Positions 12,678 through 25,200 of a stretch of DNA of 64,000 nucleotides are shown piece after piece. The stretch covers positions 861,548 to 925,547 of the forward strand of contig NW_025064898.1 in assembly GCF_019112545.1 (NCBI RefSeq), read 5' to 3'. Positions within the stretch are counted from its first letter, which is position 1; each line of letters begins with the position of its first letter. The position numbers were made by a program, and so were the translations under genes. This DNA is from Guyanagaster necrorhizus. Lineage: Eukaryota; Basidiomycota; Agaricomycetes; Agaricales; Physalacriaceae. The notes beneath the pieces are model-generated. The model ran no database searches and had not been told where the DNA came from. It was given only the letters and a program-made list of their open reading frames with translations.

Positions 12678-13141
12678 TATTACAATTTTCCTTTCTTTTC
12701 CTGAGATTAACCCCTATCTATGCTTAGTCAGAGTGCTAGGATAAGTGCTTAAGACTGTGGGATAAGGCTTAGTCATCACAACTAGCCAAGTCTGTCATTA
12801 TCTTTCATTGCAATGATATTGCCCAATGACACACAATCAACCTTTTATGTATGATAACAATACTCAAGGATAATAAACACTAGGACAGAGAAACACACAA
12901 TAAGTATGTAGTATTATTAGCAGATCTTATACAGTATTTAAGAAAGCTCACTCTTGCTGGTAATCTCCAGCTTTGAGCTAAAGTTTATTCCATCTCATTC
13001 TATTCTTGAGCTAGTCACACAAAGCCTTAAAGCACTGGGAGTCAACATTGGTACACATAGTGAACTCTGATGGAAGGCTCAAATGCGAAGCCACATCAGT
13101 TTATCATGTGCTAGTTGATCACATGCAGCTTGAGCCTAATA
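12678..13141 (+). repeat. E3 3' LTR (464 bp)
   Basis: Starts TATTACAATTTTCC and ends GAGCCTAATA. It is nearly identical in length and order to 4978-5441. Most differences seen are C/T or G/A, as expected of post-insertion deamination. Confidence 0.92.
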
Positions 13142-15770
13142 AGGATAACCCACTAGTTAACTGAAAAACTGAGCAAATCACTTTTGCTAAGTGTCAATAT
13201 TGCAAAATTCTATTTAAATTGCCAGATGAGGATCCCAATGATAGATAGGATAAAGAAATAGAGGATGGCAAAACTATTCTCACTGTAAATATAGAGCAAG
13301 CAATACATATCCAAACAATGTATCATATCAATAATCTGGCAGCAAGGGCTAATACAGAGAAGGAGAAGAAGACATTTGAGGAGATAGTATCTGAATGAGC
13401 ATGAGACTATCAGAACCTATTCAGCAAAGAGAGTTTTGATGAGCTGCCAGAGCTAAAGCTGTGGGACTATATAATTGAGCTAATCCTGAATGCCAATACT
13501 AATCTAGATTGCAAAACATACTCTCTCAAAAATCTAGAATAATAGGAACTCAACAAGTTTCTAGATGAAAACTTATCTAGCAGATGAATCTGACCTTTTA
13601 AATCATCTATAGCCTCTTTCTTCTTTTTTATCAAGAAGAAGGATGGAAAACTCTGACTCATTCAGGATTATCAGAAGCTAAATGAGATAATGATTAAGAA
13701 TTGTTATCTTTTTCCACTTATTTTGGAGCTTATAGACAAGTTATGCAGAGTGTGACACTACACTAAGCTGAATATCAGATGAGAGTATAACAACATAAGA
13801 ATCAAAAAGAGTAATGAGTGGAAGGCAGCCTTTTGAACTAACTGTGGACTCTTTGAGCTGACTGTTATATTCTTTGGTCTCATGAACTCCTCTGTGATCT
13901 TCCAGTGGATGATAAATATCCAAAGATCATAAGAAACATCAATAACTAGTCTAGCAGATGCTCAAATTAATGAGAAAGCACAAACTTTTTCTCAAGATGG
14001 AGAAGTATGAGTTCAAGATATTAGAGACAGAATACCTCAGAGTAATTATCAGTGAAGGGAGCATCTAAATGGATCTGATTAAGGTGGCTGGGATTACTGA
14101 GTGGCCAGTATCAACAAGAAAAAAAGAATTACAATCTTCTTTAGAATTCACTAACTTCTACTGCTGGTTCATATAGGACTACAGTAAAATTGTATGATTC
14201 ATGATGCAATTGACTGGCAATGCACTCTGAGGTTGGGGCTCATCTCAACAGAGTGTCTTCAATGACTTCAAATGACATCTTGCAAAAGATATAATCCTAG
14301 CAATTCTAATTCAGAAAGGAAGGTCTAAAGTGGAGGCAGACTTGAGAAAGGGAGCAATTAGTGTAGTACTCTCTCAAGAACAAGATGAGAAATGACAGCT
14401 GATAGCCTTCCTTTCTAAGGCACTAACTGTCACAGAATGCAATTATGAGATATACAATAAGAAACTTCTAGCCATCATGCTCATCTTTGCTGAATGGCAT
14501 CATTATCTGATCAGCACAGTCCAGATCTTTGAAATCTGAACTAATTATCAGAACCTCTAATATTTCTAGCTTCCTCAGAAGCTAAACTGACAACAAGCAT
14601 GCTGGGTTATGGAACTATTTGAATATGACTATACACTTTATCATAAAGCCAGAGCCACTAATAAAAAGGCAGATCTTCTCAATTGACAGATAGATCATAA
14701 TCAAAGGGGTAAAGACAATAAGAGAGCAACATTATTAAAGTCTGAATATTTTTAGATAATGATAATACCAACAGAGGAGAAAATTCATGAATGAATCAAG
14801 AGTGCAACTAGAAACACTAGCCAATGGAACCAACAAGTGGCCCCATCATTAAACTACAAGTGAGGAATGACAGAGAAAGGAGGATTAATCTGCTATGATA
14901 GACAGATCTATATCCCATATGATCAACAACTTCAGAGCAAGATCATTGCCATCTGTTATGATCATGTGACTATAGGACACTGAGATTGCAAAGACCAAAG
15001 AATTGGTTTTGCAAGAATATTGATAGCTAAAGATAAGATAAGACATCAAACAGTATGTGAAGGGATGTGAGATCTGCCAATGAGGGAAGACATCCATTCA
15101 GCTATGTTTGGCTCCACTTCATTTGAATGAGATACTGCAAATGCCCTAGACCCATATCTCAGTCAGTATGATCACTGGCCTATCTAACTGCAATGGCTAT
15201 AACACAATCCTCATTATAGTGGATCACTTCTCAAAGGCTATCATCTCAGTCATATGCTCAACAGAGTTGACATTAGAAGAATAGGCAAAGATCCTTCACA
15301 ATGAAGTCTATGCCAAATATAGTATATCCTAAGTTGTCATCTCTGACTGAGGTCTCTAATTCATCTCAAAGTTCCTTGACAACAAACAAATAGACTTATT
15401 CTCTATTCTTACCAAGATCAGCATGCCTGCCTATAAACTCCATCTTCCTATTGGATGGAAGATCCATGATATATTCAATGAAACACTCTTCATCTTCTAT
15501 ATTGCTCTCATATTCTCAAACTAAGAATAACTACTCCTGCTGGACTCTGAACTAATTAATGATGAAGAACACTATGAAGTTAATCAAGTTCTTAATCACA
15601 AACTCCACAAAATACATGCATGAGGTGGTGAAACAACCACAACTATTGATTATCTAATCAGTTAAAAGAGCTATGATCCTGAATCTAATTAGTAAGTCAA
15701 TAAACATCATATGAATGCAGTGAATGCTATATATAATTATAAACTCTTCTTTAATTAATCTATTAGGACA
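13142..15770 (+). pseudogene. E2 pol 3' portion, with two internal deletions
   Basis: The reading resumes after E3 with the NWKTGQI-type block and continues through the RT (FFLF...KKKDGK near 13620; TKLN near 13760), RNase H (about 14320-14600), the integrase zinc-binding region (about 14880-15090) and a chromodomain near 15570-15720. About 65 nt is missing near 13920, which removes the whole YLDD active site. Several hundred nt are missing near 15390, so the integrase jumps from the KFL block straight to the GPY/F module region. Stops are frequent. This is an old relic. Confidence 0.8.
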
Positions 15771-15798
15771 ATAGTCTTAAGAGAGAAGAGAGGGGTAA

Positions 15799-16246
15799 TG
15801 TTATGATTTTTTTTCTTTTTCTCCTTCCTTGATTAATCCCTATTTATATTTAGTCAGAGCATTTAGATTAGCACTTAGGATCATGGGACAGGCTTAGTCA
15901 CTATAATAGGCTGAGTCTGCTATTGTCCTTTGATGACAATAAACAATACTCTTTTGTAGATAGTCATAATGCTCAAAGACAACAAGCACTATAATCTAAA
16001 AACACACAATTAGTAGAAATATATTTATCTACTAATAAATAGTATATAAATAGTATAGCTCTTGCTGTATATTTTTAGCTTTAAGCTAAAGTTTATTCTT
16101 TTACCACTTTATTTCAAGCTGACTGTTTACTGGCCTTGAAATATTTGATCAACAGATTTATACAAGTGAACCCTGATATGACTGTATGAACTTGATACAG
16201 CATGAGTTTATCATATGTTCTGATCATGTATGACTTAGGCTTAACA
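15799..16246 (+). repeat. E2 3' LTR (448 bp)
   Basis: Begins TGTTATGATTTTT after the purine-rich AGAGAAGAGAGGGGTAA and ends TAGGCTTAACA. Family A landmarks are present, including the ttagctttaagctaaagttt block near 16080. The right flank begins CTCTG (16247-16251), which should be half of a target duplication whose partner is outside the window. Confidence 0.88.
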
Positions 16247-17822
16247 CTCTGATTGTAGAATAAAGGTCTCAACTCTTCAAGATCCATCAGATTTTAGCCT
16301 TATCCTTAAAACAGAATGCAGTAAAGACAATCTGATAAATGTCAGCAGATAAGTAGGCAGAGTATACTTTAAAGTATTATTCACAATCAATTAAGAAGTG
16401 ATCAATATCATCAGATTGCTCTTTAAAGAGCTAAGACTTTCATATAAGGTCTAGTTTGCATTGTATAAAGACTAAGTGAGAGGCAAATAGCTCTATCAGA
16501 TTTAAGTAATCATCAAAGAGTAGTACCTTTTAATGCAATATGGAGAAGGAATAAAAGGAGTCATCATAAGTGACTGGACTTTCAGGTATTTCCCTTTCTA
16601 GTTTTTTGATGATCCTTCTGTTGATGACTGTGAACCTCTCAGTTAGTTCAAAATACTATCTTCCACTCATCTTCTTTCTTGATCTGAATATTATTATACT
16701 TTTATTATATATCTAGCTTGATGAAATACTGAACATCTGACATTTTATCAATGAGTTCTGAAATAAATAGAAGTGGATATCAATTCTTGATTGTCAGATC
16801 ATTTAACTTTAGATAGTTCTATATAGATCTCAGTTTCTCATCCTTCTTTTTGACAAAAAAGAAGAGCAAGACTATAGAGGATTTGGATACTCAGATTCTC
16901 TCACTGGTCAAGTTCTCATTAAGAAACTTGTTCAGCTTCTCTTGCTCTGTCCATTTAAGTGAGTATACCTTGTAGTCCAGATTAGTGTTGACATTGGAGA
17001 TCAGCTTAATTACATGGTCCTAAGGCTTTTGTAATGATAATTCATCAAAGTTTTCTTTACTGAAGATATTATGATAATTTCTGTAATATTCAGAGACTAT
17101 TTCTTCAAATAACTTCTTTGACTTTTCTGTATAAGCTTTGACTGCTAACTTATTGGACATAGTTTTTATTGCTCATATCTCTATAGCAGGCTATAAGTCT
17201 ACCATCAGCAGATGGTCTCTCTCATCTAGTTTTTCTCAGATCATCTTTTCTGGTTGATTCTAATCAGGATATGCTCACTGCTGTCTAGTGCAAGTGTATT
17301 CATCAAAAATGACTTTTTCACTTTTTCAATTCACTCATAAATTGTGCTTTTTGAACTAATCATATCTTATAAATACTTCTTGATTATAGAGATGAGTAAT
17401 AGCAAGGTTAATTTATTTAACATACTTATCACCTATAATCATTCAGAGTTTGCAGTACTCTAATATGGAGCCTCCTGCATTGAGCATTTCATCAGCATTA
17501 TAAATTAGAATAGACCTGGCAATCTTTTTTATATTGAACTCACTCTTTCTGATAAAGTTTCTATTGATAGAGCTGCCTATACAGCTACTATCTAAAAGTG
17601 TCTTGGCTAACCACTTAGTGGATGTCTAGTGTCTCTAGTTGTATATAAATGACAGTCTTATCACCCTCTTTTTCTTCTTGAATATACTTTTTGAGTTGAC
17701 ATAACTCTTTTATTGCCTATAGTGCTTTTTTCTTATTGATTTTCTTAAGATTGTCAATTAGCCTCTTCAAGTGAATCCATCTTTTTAATACTGCTAGTGT
17801 GACAGAGTCTTTTGACTCATCT
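16247..17822 (-). pseudogene. E4: rearranged family A relic (gag piece and RT/PR piece)
   Basis: This is a minus-strand, very decayed family A sequence. 16247 to about 16645 matches the capsid and upstream gag (the KDKAK, YF and IDRF blocks, in reverse). From about 16645 onward it matches RT, then the linker and protease, going right. In a minus-strand element gag should lie to the right of RT, so the order is swapped and no LTR separates the two pieces. Almost no open frame remains. The right limit is the E5 LTR at 17823. Either two fragments were joined by recombination or one copy was rearranged. Confidence 0.65.
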
Positions 17823-18298
17823 TATTATGATTTTTCTGCTTATTTTATTTTTTATTTTATTTATCTCATCTTATCTTATTTTATCAGAATGCTTATTTTA
17901 TCTAAGATGCTTATTAATCATGAGACAATTATCTGACCACAATAGACAGCTTTTACTATTATTTTTTGATGCACAATGAATGTCTCATCAATAGACAATA
18001 TTTTATTATTTTGCTCTTAACCAGACAACTATGACATCATAGCATAGAAACATATAACAAGCAGAAAAATATATTTATCTTTTGTAAAATATATATAAAT
18101 AAAATAGCTCTCATTGTAGAACTCCAGCTTTAAGCTAAAGTTTATCTATACTGTTCTCCTCTTTTTGAGTCTAAGCTATAAACAGCCTTGACACATTCAA
18201 TCAGATCACATAATAAAGTGGACTCTAGTATAACTATATAAACTCAATACAGTGCTAGTTTATCATATGTCCTGATTATATGTCAAGTGGATCTAACA
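17823..18298 (+). repeat. E5 5' LTR (476 bp)
   Basis: Starts TATTATGATTTTTC, ends GGATCTAACA, is AT-rich and strongly mutated. AGCTTTAAGCTAA at 18126-18138 is the LTR half of the self-priming pair. CATCT at 17818-17822 would be its left target duplication. A full partner LTR is not found in the window. Confidence 0.8.
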
Positions 18299-18559
18299 AT
18301 TAGCTTGAAGCTTCTTGTTTTCTTTTCTTTATATATGTTAGTGTAAAGAAAACTGAATGTTCTTAACTTTTGATCTCACATCAAACTTTTTTAAGCTCTC
18401 AAATATTATTATCAGCATCCTACTTGAATTTTTTGTTATTATCTATCTTTTCCAAGAAAATCAGTCTGTCACTGTCTGAGTGATTAGATATTATACCATT
18501 CTTTAAACTGCATATAGAGTCAGATGAAATATCTTGCTCATTCTTTCTTTTTACAATCT
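18299..18559 (+). pseudogene. E5 leader and ORF0/gag 5' end, first fragment
   Basis: The primer-binding position TTAGCTTGAAGCT is at 18300-18312, one mismatch from the complement of its LTR motif. A degraded copy of the ORF0 N-terminus follows (hydrophobic IISI...FVIIYLF near 18420). It is cut at 18559 by E6 and resumes at 27078 after the AATCT duplication. Confidence 0.7.
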
Positions 18560-19076
18560 TGTTATGATTTTTTCTATTTTCTTTTCTTTTTCCTCAGAAA
18601 TGACCTCTATCTTCACTTATTCAGGGTGCTTAGGCTAGCACTTAGGACTGTGGGAATGCTTAGCTCAGCAGCCCAGTCAGTCACTCTCCTAGCGCGCTGC
18701 TGTGTGCTGTGAAGAGAGAGACAATGCTTCTTTTGTCCCACCTTGCACTGCAACGATAACGAGCACAACAGCAAGACAACAGCTTTTGTGGAGAGCCTGG
18801 CAATAGCAAGGGTAACAGCTCTACAGCAGAGAATATCTTTTGTGAACACTTATTTATAGCACAATAATGAAACAGTATTTAAGTAGCATAGCTCTCACTG
18901 TAATACTCCAGCTTCAAGCTAAAGTTTATTCTCTACCATCCTATCTTGAGCGACTTGCAACACCTTGACCACACACCTCTGTTAACACATCAGTGAACTC
19001 AGTCGGACATACTCAAAGTGTGAGGTATCAAACTGTTTAGCATGTGTTAATAGTCACATGGAGTTTGGGCTTAACA
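18560..19076 (+). repeat. E6 5' LTR (517 bp)
   Basis: Starts TGTTATGATTTTTTC and ends TTGGGCTTAACA. A TATA-like agtatttaagtag lies at about 18873-18885, and the self-priming motif AGCTTCAAGCTAA is at 18910-18922, about 35 nt downstream. Confidence 0.93.
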
Positions 19077-19077
19077 A

Positions 19078-19090
19078 TTAGCTTGAAGCT
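19078..19090 (+). promoter_or_regulatory. E6 self-priming primer-binding site
   Basis: TTAGCTTGAAGCT begins two bases after the LTR end and is a perfect 13-nt reverse complement of AGCTTCAAGCTAA (18910-18922) in the LTR. Compared with E8, the CpG in each half has changed in a way that preserves pairing. Confidence 0.75.
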
Positions 19091-19132
19091 TCTTGCTTCC
19101 CTTTCTCAGGCCCAATTATGCTGAGAAACTGA

Positions 19133-20480
19133 ATGCCTCCTGCTTTAAATCTGTCCGATCTGAACTTTACTCACAAGTTCTTCAAACTCTTAGCTTCTAT
19201 CATTGGAATCTTGATCAGTTTATTGGTGATCATACAGCTGTGCCATGAACGCCAATCCGTTACCGCCTGGGCTATTCGACACTACCAAGAATTCCAGCAT
19301 ATCCATATAATCCTCTGAAATGTCACACCAGACCTCCCCCTCCATGACATCCCTGCCTCTGTCTGAAACTCTGTCTGACACCCCAAAGAAACAGAAGATG
19401 AGCCTGGGAGCTTAACTGAAAGGCATTCTAGAGAAGAGGAGGAGTAGCAGCAGCAACACAAGTACCCCCCAAGACCCCTATCGGCAATCGTCCAAGACTC
19501 TAGAAACCCTTAGGCTACAGGGTTTCGACAAACCTGACCTGACACCCCCATCCCCTCCTTCAAGCACAGTGTCACTGCGTCAAGAACAACTGTTGCCCAG
19601 TCTGGAATTGGGCATCAGGCTAGAGACTCTCTGGATGCCATTCAGATGGCTCCAGGCACCAGAAGTACCACAAGGAGCAGCAGAAGGGGAACAAGAGTCA
19701 GTAGTCCTGACCCCTTCTTTGATGACACCAACAGAAACGAGATCCGATACTGGCAAGCAGCATCAAGAGCAGCCAGTAAACTGGAACAAGAACAAGGAGG
19801 AGCCTCATGCCTACCAAGGCATGATGCAGTGGTACCAGACCCAATACAGCCAATCCCCCAATCCCTTGCTCAGTTTCTCGAAGGACAAACATGGGCTGAC
19901 CACCAGGCCAGCTGTCGGCATGCCCCCCATGGGCAGTACCTCCCAGACCGACTCAATAATACTCCAGTCAGCACTGCCAACTCTCCATTCTGGGAACCGA
20001 CCACTCCCATCAATGAGTCTGACCCCTGGACAGGTCCAGCTGCCAGAGTCATCCATGCTGATGACTACTACAGCAGAGAGCCGACACTCCTCGACGATAA
20101 CTGCCCATTATCATATGGGACAGACACCATCACTGAAACTGATGATATCTCTATCCAGAGAGATAAGATACCATCAGACCAGAGAACAATTGGAGGTGAT
20201 GATGAGTATATTGACCCCACTGGGGACCTCAAAAGGGACCTCAACAGGCCAATCGCCGCCCTCTTCCTTTATCTCTGGTTTTACAGAAACTTCTGCTGAT
20301 ATTGCAGAGCAGTGGTGCTGCCAGCAGAAGGAGAAGAGGAGCAGCCCGACCAAGAGCCTGCTCCTCGACCCGGACCCAATGACGCCAAGTCAAGTACTCA
20401 GCCCCAATCCACTTGCCCCAGAAACCTTCAATCAGCAAGGCAGTTCCCTCCTCGAGGGGACCACCAACAAGAGGGCTAAA
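19133..20480 (+). pseudogene. E6 ORF0 (N-terminal hydrophobic ORF overlapping gag)
   Basis: Starts at the first ATG after the leader (19133). Residues about 15-38 form a hydrophobic segment (LLASIIGILISLL region), followed by RQSVTAWAIRHYQEF and NVTPDLPLHDIP, all shared with E8 ORF0. After several stops the frame is open from 19646 to 20299 (217 aa) and contains the GTRVSSPDPFFDDTNR, DPWTGPAARVIHADD and FYRNFC blocks. The gag frame overlaps it for most of its length. The same frame is open in E11 and, apart from two TGA codons, in E8. Its function is unknown, and the membrane-like N-terminus is the only clear feature. Confidence 0.6.
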
Positions 20481-22223
20481 GGGGACAATAAGGCTGAGGA
20501 GGAGGACCAAGGGGGCCAAGCAGTGGACCCTATCCTTGAGCGGAAAAGTATTGTCAGCATAACCATGCACCAAGAACAGGAGAAGAAATGATGGGAACGA
20601 GAGGCATGGGAGGAAGAATTTATTCAGCTATACCAAGAGCAGGTAGCCAAATTATAGAGGGATGATTGCTGGCTATGATCATCCCTAGAGCAGAGGTATA
20701 CTGCTACCGATCCCATTGAGCAGGAGGAAATTTTACAGTATGCTATGACTGAGTGCACCATTTTTAATTTCAATCAGTGCTTCTTACACTATTAGATGAT
20801 GGCGATGCCACCATATCAACCAAGGTTTGGCAAATGGGAGGCACCGATGCTGTAGACCTCAAGCATGATGCTGCCCAAGATGGCAAATATGGCATCTTTA
20901 ATTTGAATGGCAACATCAAGATATTCGCTCACCACATCAGCCATCTACAGTATGGCATCTCGGCTAACCTGATCCTATGAACAGCTGAGGATCTATCATC
21001 CAAATCCCTGGACTGGCACAGGGAGCCAACTATTGGGAGGACAACTGCCACTGGATAAAGCCAAAGGAAGTGGATTGGTTCTGATCGATGTAAAGAAGGA
21101 TGATCCTGAGGCGATGGCACAGAGGTGGACCATCAAGGATGGGCAGATCATCCGAAAGGAAGGGCCACTGACCCCAAGGAGCCCCATAGCTGATGATGGG
21201 TCCTTGCATTCCTTTCTAGGGCCCCTGACAGATTGGGCTGATCCTCCTAGAGGAGAACCCCCAAATCCGATGTCACCTCTTGATCTGAAGGCACAAATAT
21301 TAAATGTCAGACTGATGCTAAGACAGGAGCCCCTTCCTTTTAAAGGGGCTTCAGATGACATTGATCGTTTCCTCATGGACTGTGACCAATATTTCCAGGT
21401 CTTTGTCTCATACTTTCTCTATGACATGTACAAGGTAAACTATGCCACCACCTACTTTGAAGACAAGGCCAAAGTATAGTGGGTACTACTGGCCCTGAAC
21501 TTCTGGTCGACCACCCGATAGTATCACTGGTACCCTGCCTGGCCAGTACTGAAGCAGATGATCCATGACAAGTTCATGGACCCTGCAGTATAAGAAGTCC
21601 ACAAGTCGAAGATGAAAGAATACAAGATGGGCAACAAGGCAGCACCAGACTACTTCGACGAATTGGAACGACTCAGGAAACTGGCTGGAATCCAGGAGGA
21701 CGTAGCCGACTCAGAACGAATGGTCGAGTACATAAAGCGGGGACTGCCACCTTATTACTTGAAGACCATCTCAGATCTCAGCCATAGTATTCTGATCAGC
21801 TATGATGATTGGAAGGCATGAATCATTCTAATGTGGCAGGAGCGACAACGACAGAAGGCAGAAGTGACAAACCTGTGGGATCAGCACAGGTACCAGAGAC
21901 AGGGCTCAAAGTCCTTCACCTCTCATGTGACCATGTCCACCAGGCCCAGCAGCTCAGCTCCAACTTTCCAGAATGACAGGAAGTGAACTGGTAAGGGCTC
22001 AAGTACCAGAATAGGCAAGCAGATCAACATGGATTGTCTCAAGAAGGAGAGGAAGTGCTTCAATTGTGGCCAGCCAGGCCACATGGCATAGAACTGCCCC
22101 AAGAAGAAGAACAAATGCATATGCAAGGATATCAGAGCACAGATTGCCAAGTTGATGAAGGAAGATGAAGACCTCAGGCATGACGACAAGCCTGAGGAGG
22201 TAAAAGGCCAGACCAAGCAGTGA
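19344..22223 (+). pseudogene. E6 gag
   Basis: The gag frame starts at ATG 19344 (MTSLPLSE), matching the E8 gag start, and is open for 340 aa at 19569-20591 after an early stop. A low-complexity S/T/P/Q-rich half leads to an acidic region, then the capsid near 21330-21800 (RDxxRF-type block FKGASDDIDRFLMDCDQYF and KVNYATTYFEDKAK), and the zinc knuckle CFNCGQPGHMA...C near 22055-22095, in which CAG has become TAG. The stop is TGA at 22221-22223, the conserved family position. Gag would form the virus-like particle. In-frame stops at several positions mean it is not made intact. Confidence 0.8.
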
Positions 22224-25200
22224 GCAATTCCGCTGACTTGGCCAAAGGACTGGATAACAGGTCACAAACTGCTGGACAGACTGACACTTTATCTTCTGTA
22301 GTATTACCCCCTATGACTAAATTATGCATGCATTTGAATATACCCGACCCTATTATCCATCATCCAGAATCGCCTAAGAAATCACCTAAGGAACTGACTC
22401 CAATGACTCAAGCGCCGATAAAGGGCTGAAGAGGGGTAGAGAGCTCCAAAGATGCATCTTTATCGAAAGTTCATCAAACTAAAAATATAAAACAGACTCA
22501 ACTGCCTTTGGGCCAAACAGGGGTAAAGAACCCTACAGGTTGGCTCAAGTCATTCGACACTGAATGGACTTGGCGAGCCATCAAGGATGCCAAGAATGAA
22601 GCAGCAGCAAAAGCTATGCTCAAGAACTGGATACACAAAACCTGAGCTGAAGAGGTGATCGATAAAATGATCACTGGAATAAAGGCTGCAGAATAATGCT
22701 GTGCTCTGGAATGGCTTGATGAATTACATGGTCCACAAAAATTCATTCGATGCACCAAGTCCTCAGAATGAGATCTACTAGCAAAAGCACAGATTGAGAT
22801 GTTAACATTCTGATCAACCCATGCAGTCACTGCTCTCATCAACAGTGGCTGCACAAGAAGCAGCATTAACCAATCTCTCATCAATGAGCATTGATTGCCC
22901 ACTCAGGCAACAGCAGCACCCATCCCAGTTTACAATGCAGATGGGACAAAAAACCAAGCTGGATCAATTACCGAGTATGTAGAGCTTAGGCTCACCATCA
23001 GTGATCATTCGGAATGGATTAATTTAGCAGTAACTGACCTTGAAACAAAAGATATATTCCTTAGTCATGATTGGCTGATCAGACACAATCCACTAATCAA
23101 TTGGAAGACTGGACAGATCATCTTCGCTCAATGTCATTGCTGGAAAATTCCATTCAAACTACTGGATGAAGATCCCAAGGACTGATGGGATGAAGAAATG
23201 GAAGACAGTGAAACCATTCTCGCTGTCGACCTACAAAGGGCCATCGGCATTTGGGCAATACACCATGCTAATGATCTAGCAGCGAAAGCCAACACTGGCA
23301 AAGGAGAAAGGACATTCAAAGAAATGGTACCTAAATGGGCATGAGACTATCAGAATTTATTCGAAAAAGAAAGTTTCAATGAACTACCTGACATGAAGCC
23401 CTGAGACCATGCCATCGAATTAATCTCTAATGCCAATGCTAATCTGGATTGCAAATGCTATCCACTAGACAACAATGAACAACAAGAGCTAGACCAATTT
23501 TTTGAAGAAAACTTATCCAGCAGGCGGATCCGACCATCAAAATCCCCAATGGCCTCACCCTTCTTTTTCATCAAAAAGAAGGATGGAAAACTTCGACTGG
23601 TATAAGATTATTAGAAGCTCAATGAGATAACGATTAAAAACTGTTATCTGCTTCTACTGATCTTGGAGTTAATGGACAAACTCCGAGGCACAAAATATTA
23701 TACCAAACTGAATGTTCGGTGGGGATACAACAATGTACGCATCAAAGAAGGCGATGAATGGAAGGCCGCTTTTCGAACTAACCATAGTTTATTTGAACCG
23801 ATGGTTATGTTCTTCGGACTGACTAACTCACCGGCCATCTTCCAGTGGATGATGAACGACATCTTCAAAGATCTCATCACCATGGGAAAGGTCACAATCT
23901 ACCTAGACGACATACTCATCATGTCCAAAGCCAAAGAGGAACACTGATGGATAGTATGCCAGGTATTATCTCTAATGAGGAAGCACTGACTCTTCCTCAA
24001 GGTTGAAAAATGTGAATTCGAGGTATTGGAAACTGAATACCTTGGAGTCATTATCAGCAAAGGAAGCATCAGAATAGACCCTATCAAGGTTGCCAGAGTG
24101 ACTGAATGGCTGGAACCAACCAAGAAGAAGGAGCTGCAATCATTTCTCAGATTCACCAACTTCTACTAATGGTTCATCTGCAATTACAGCAAAATAGTGT
24201 GACTGATAATGCAATTAACCAGAAATTCCCCATGGAGCTGGGGAATTTCCCAACAGGCAGCATTCGACGACCTTAAACACCAACTGGCCAAGGATGTTAT
24301 TCTTGCAATCTCTAGCCAGGATGGAAAGTTCCATGTAGAAGCTGACTCTAGCGAAGGAGCAATCAGAGCTGTGCTCTCATAGGAATAAGATGGCAAGTAG
24401 TGACCAGTCGCCTTTATGTCAAAAGCACTCACTGTGATGGAGCGCAACTATGAAATCTATGATAAGGAACTCCTAGCCATAATGCTCACTCTGGCTGAAT
24501 GGCAGCATTATTTCATTGGAGCCAACCACACTTTCGAAATCTGGACTGATCATCAAAACCTTTGATATTTTTGACAACCCCAAAAGCTTAACCACAGACA
24601 AGCCAGATGGGTTACAGAACTATCACAATACAAGTATACACTCCATCACAAGGCCAGAGTAGCAAACAAGAAAGCCGATTTCCTCAGCCGCAGGGCAGAT
24701 CATGACCAGAGAGGAGATGACAACAAGAAAGTCACATTATTGCAGCCAGAACACTTCCGGGCAATGATCATGCCAACAGAAGACGAGATGCATGAACACA
24801 TCAAGAGCACCACCCGGGATCCCCACAAGTGGGATCAAAGAATTGCCCCATCACTCAACTATGAGCGTGGGCTAAAGAAAGAAGAGGGATTGATCCATTA
24901 TGATAAACAGATCTACATCCTGAGGGATCAAAGACTGCAGGGTGATATCATCACCACATGTCATGATCATGCGACTGCTGGACACCCTGGAATTGCTAAG
25001 ACCAAGGAACTGGTCTTGAGGGAATATTGGTGGCCAAAAATAGACTATAATATCACCCGATATGTCAAGTCTTGCAAGGTTTGCTAGTGAGACAAGACTT
25101 CAATGCAACCCAGAGCTGCTCCACTCCACCCAAATGAGGTCCCTTCATCACCATAGACCCACATCTCGGTGGATATGATAACAGGGCTTCCTGAGAGTGA

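Larger units (their letters stand above)
4978..13141 (+). mobile_element. E3: complete family A element (8164 bp)
   Basis: Two LTRs of equal length (464 bp) bound a full gag-pol internal region. The target duplication is AGCAT/AGGAT (4973-4977 and 13142-13146). The insertion site is inside the E2 protease/RT linker. A self-priming site follows the 5' LTR at 5443-5455, and a polypurine stretch (AAGAAGGGAG) precedes the 3' LTR. All genes are mutated but every domain is recognisable, so the copy is intermediate in age between E8 and E1/E2. Confidence 0.92.
4191..16246 (+). mobile_element. E2: family A element, interrupted by E3 and by E1
   Basis: E2 is present as 4191-4977 and 13142-16246. Joining these gives a continuous gag-end to 3' LTR order. 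E1 cuts its gag on the left, so its 5' half lies outside the window. E3 is inserted into the protease-to-RT linker: the reading ...CTTATCCAGCAT before the insertion resumes as ...GATAACCCACTA after it. Duplicated bases are AGCAT (4973-4977) and AGGAT (13142-13146), one mismatch. Its 3' LTR is 15799-16246, and the sequence right of it is the E4 gag relic. Confidence 0.86.

Noticed and set aside
18613..18849. Minus-strand frame repeated at 26609-26845
   Set aside because: It lies within the two E6 LTRs and is repeated only because the LTRs are duplicates.
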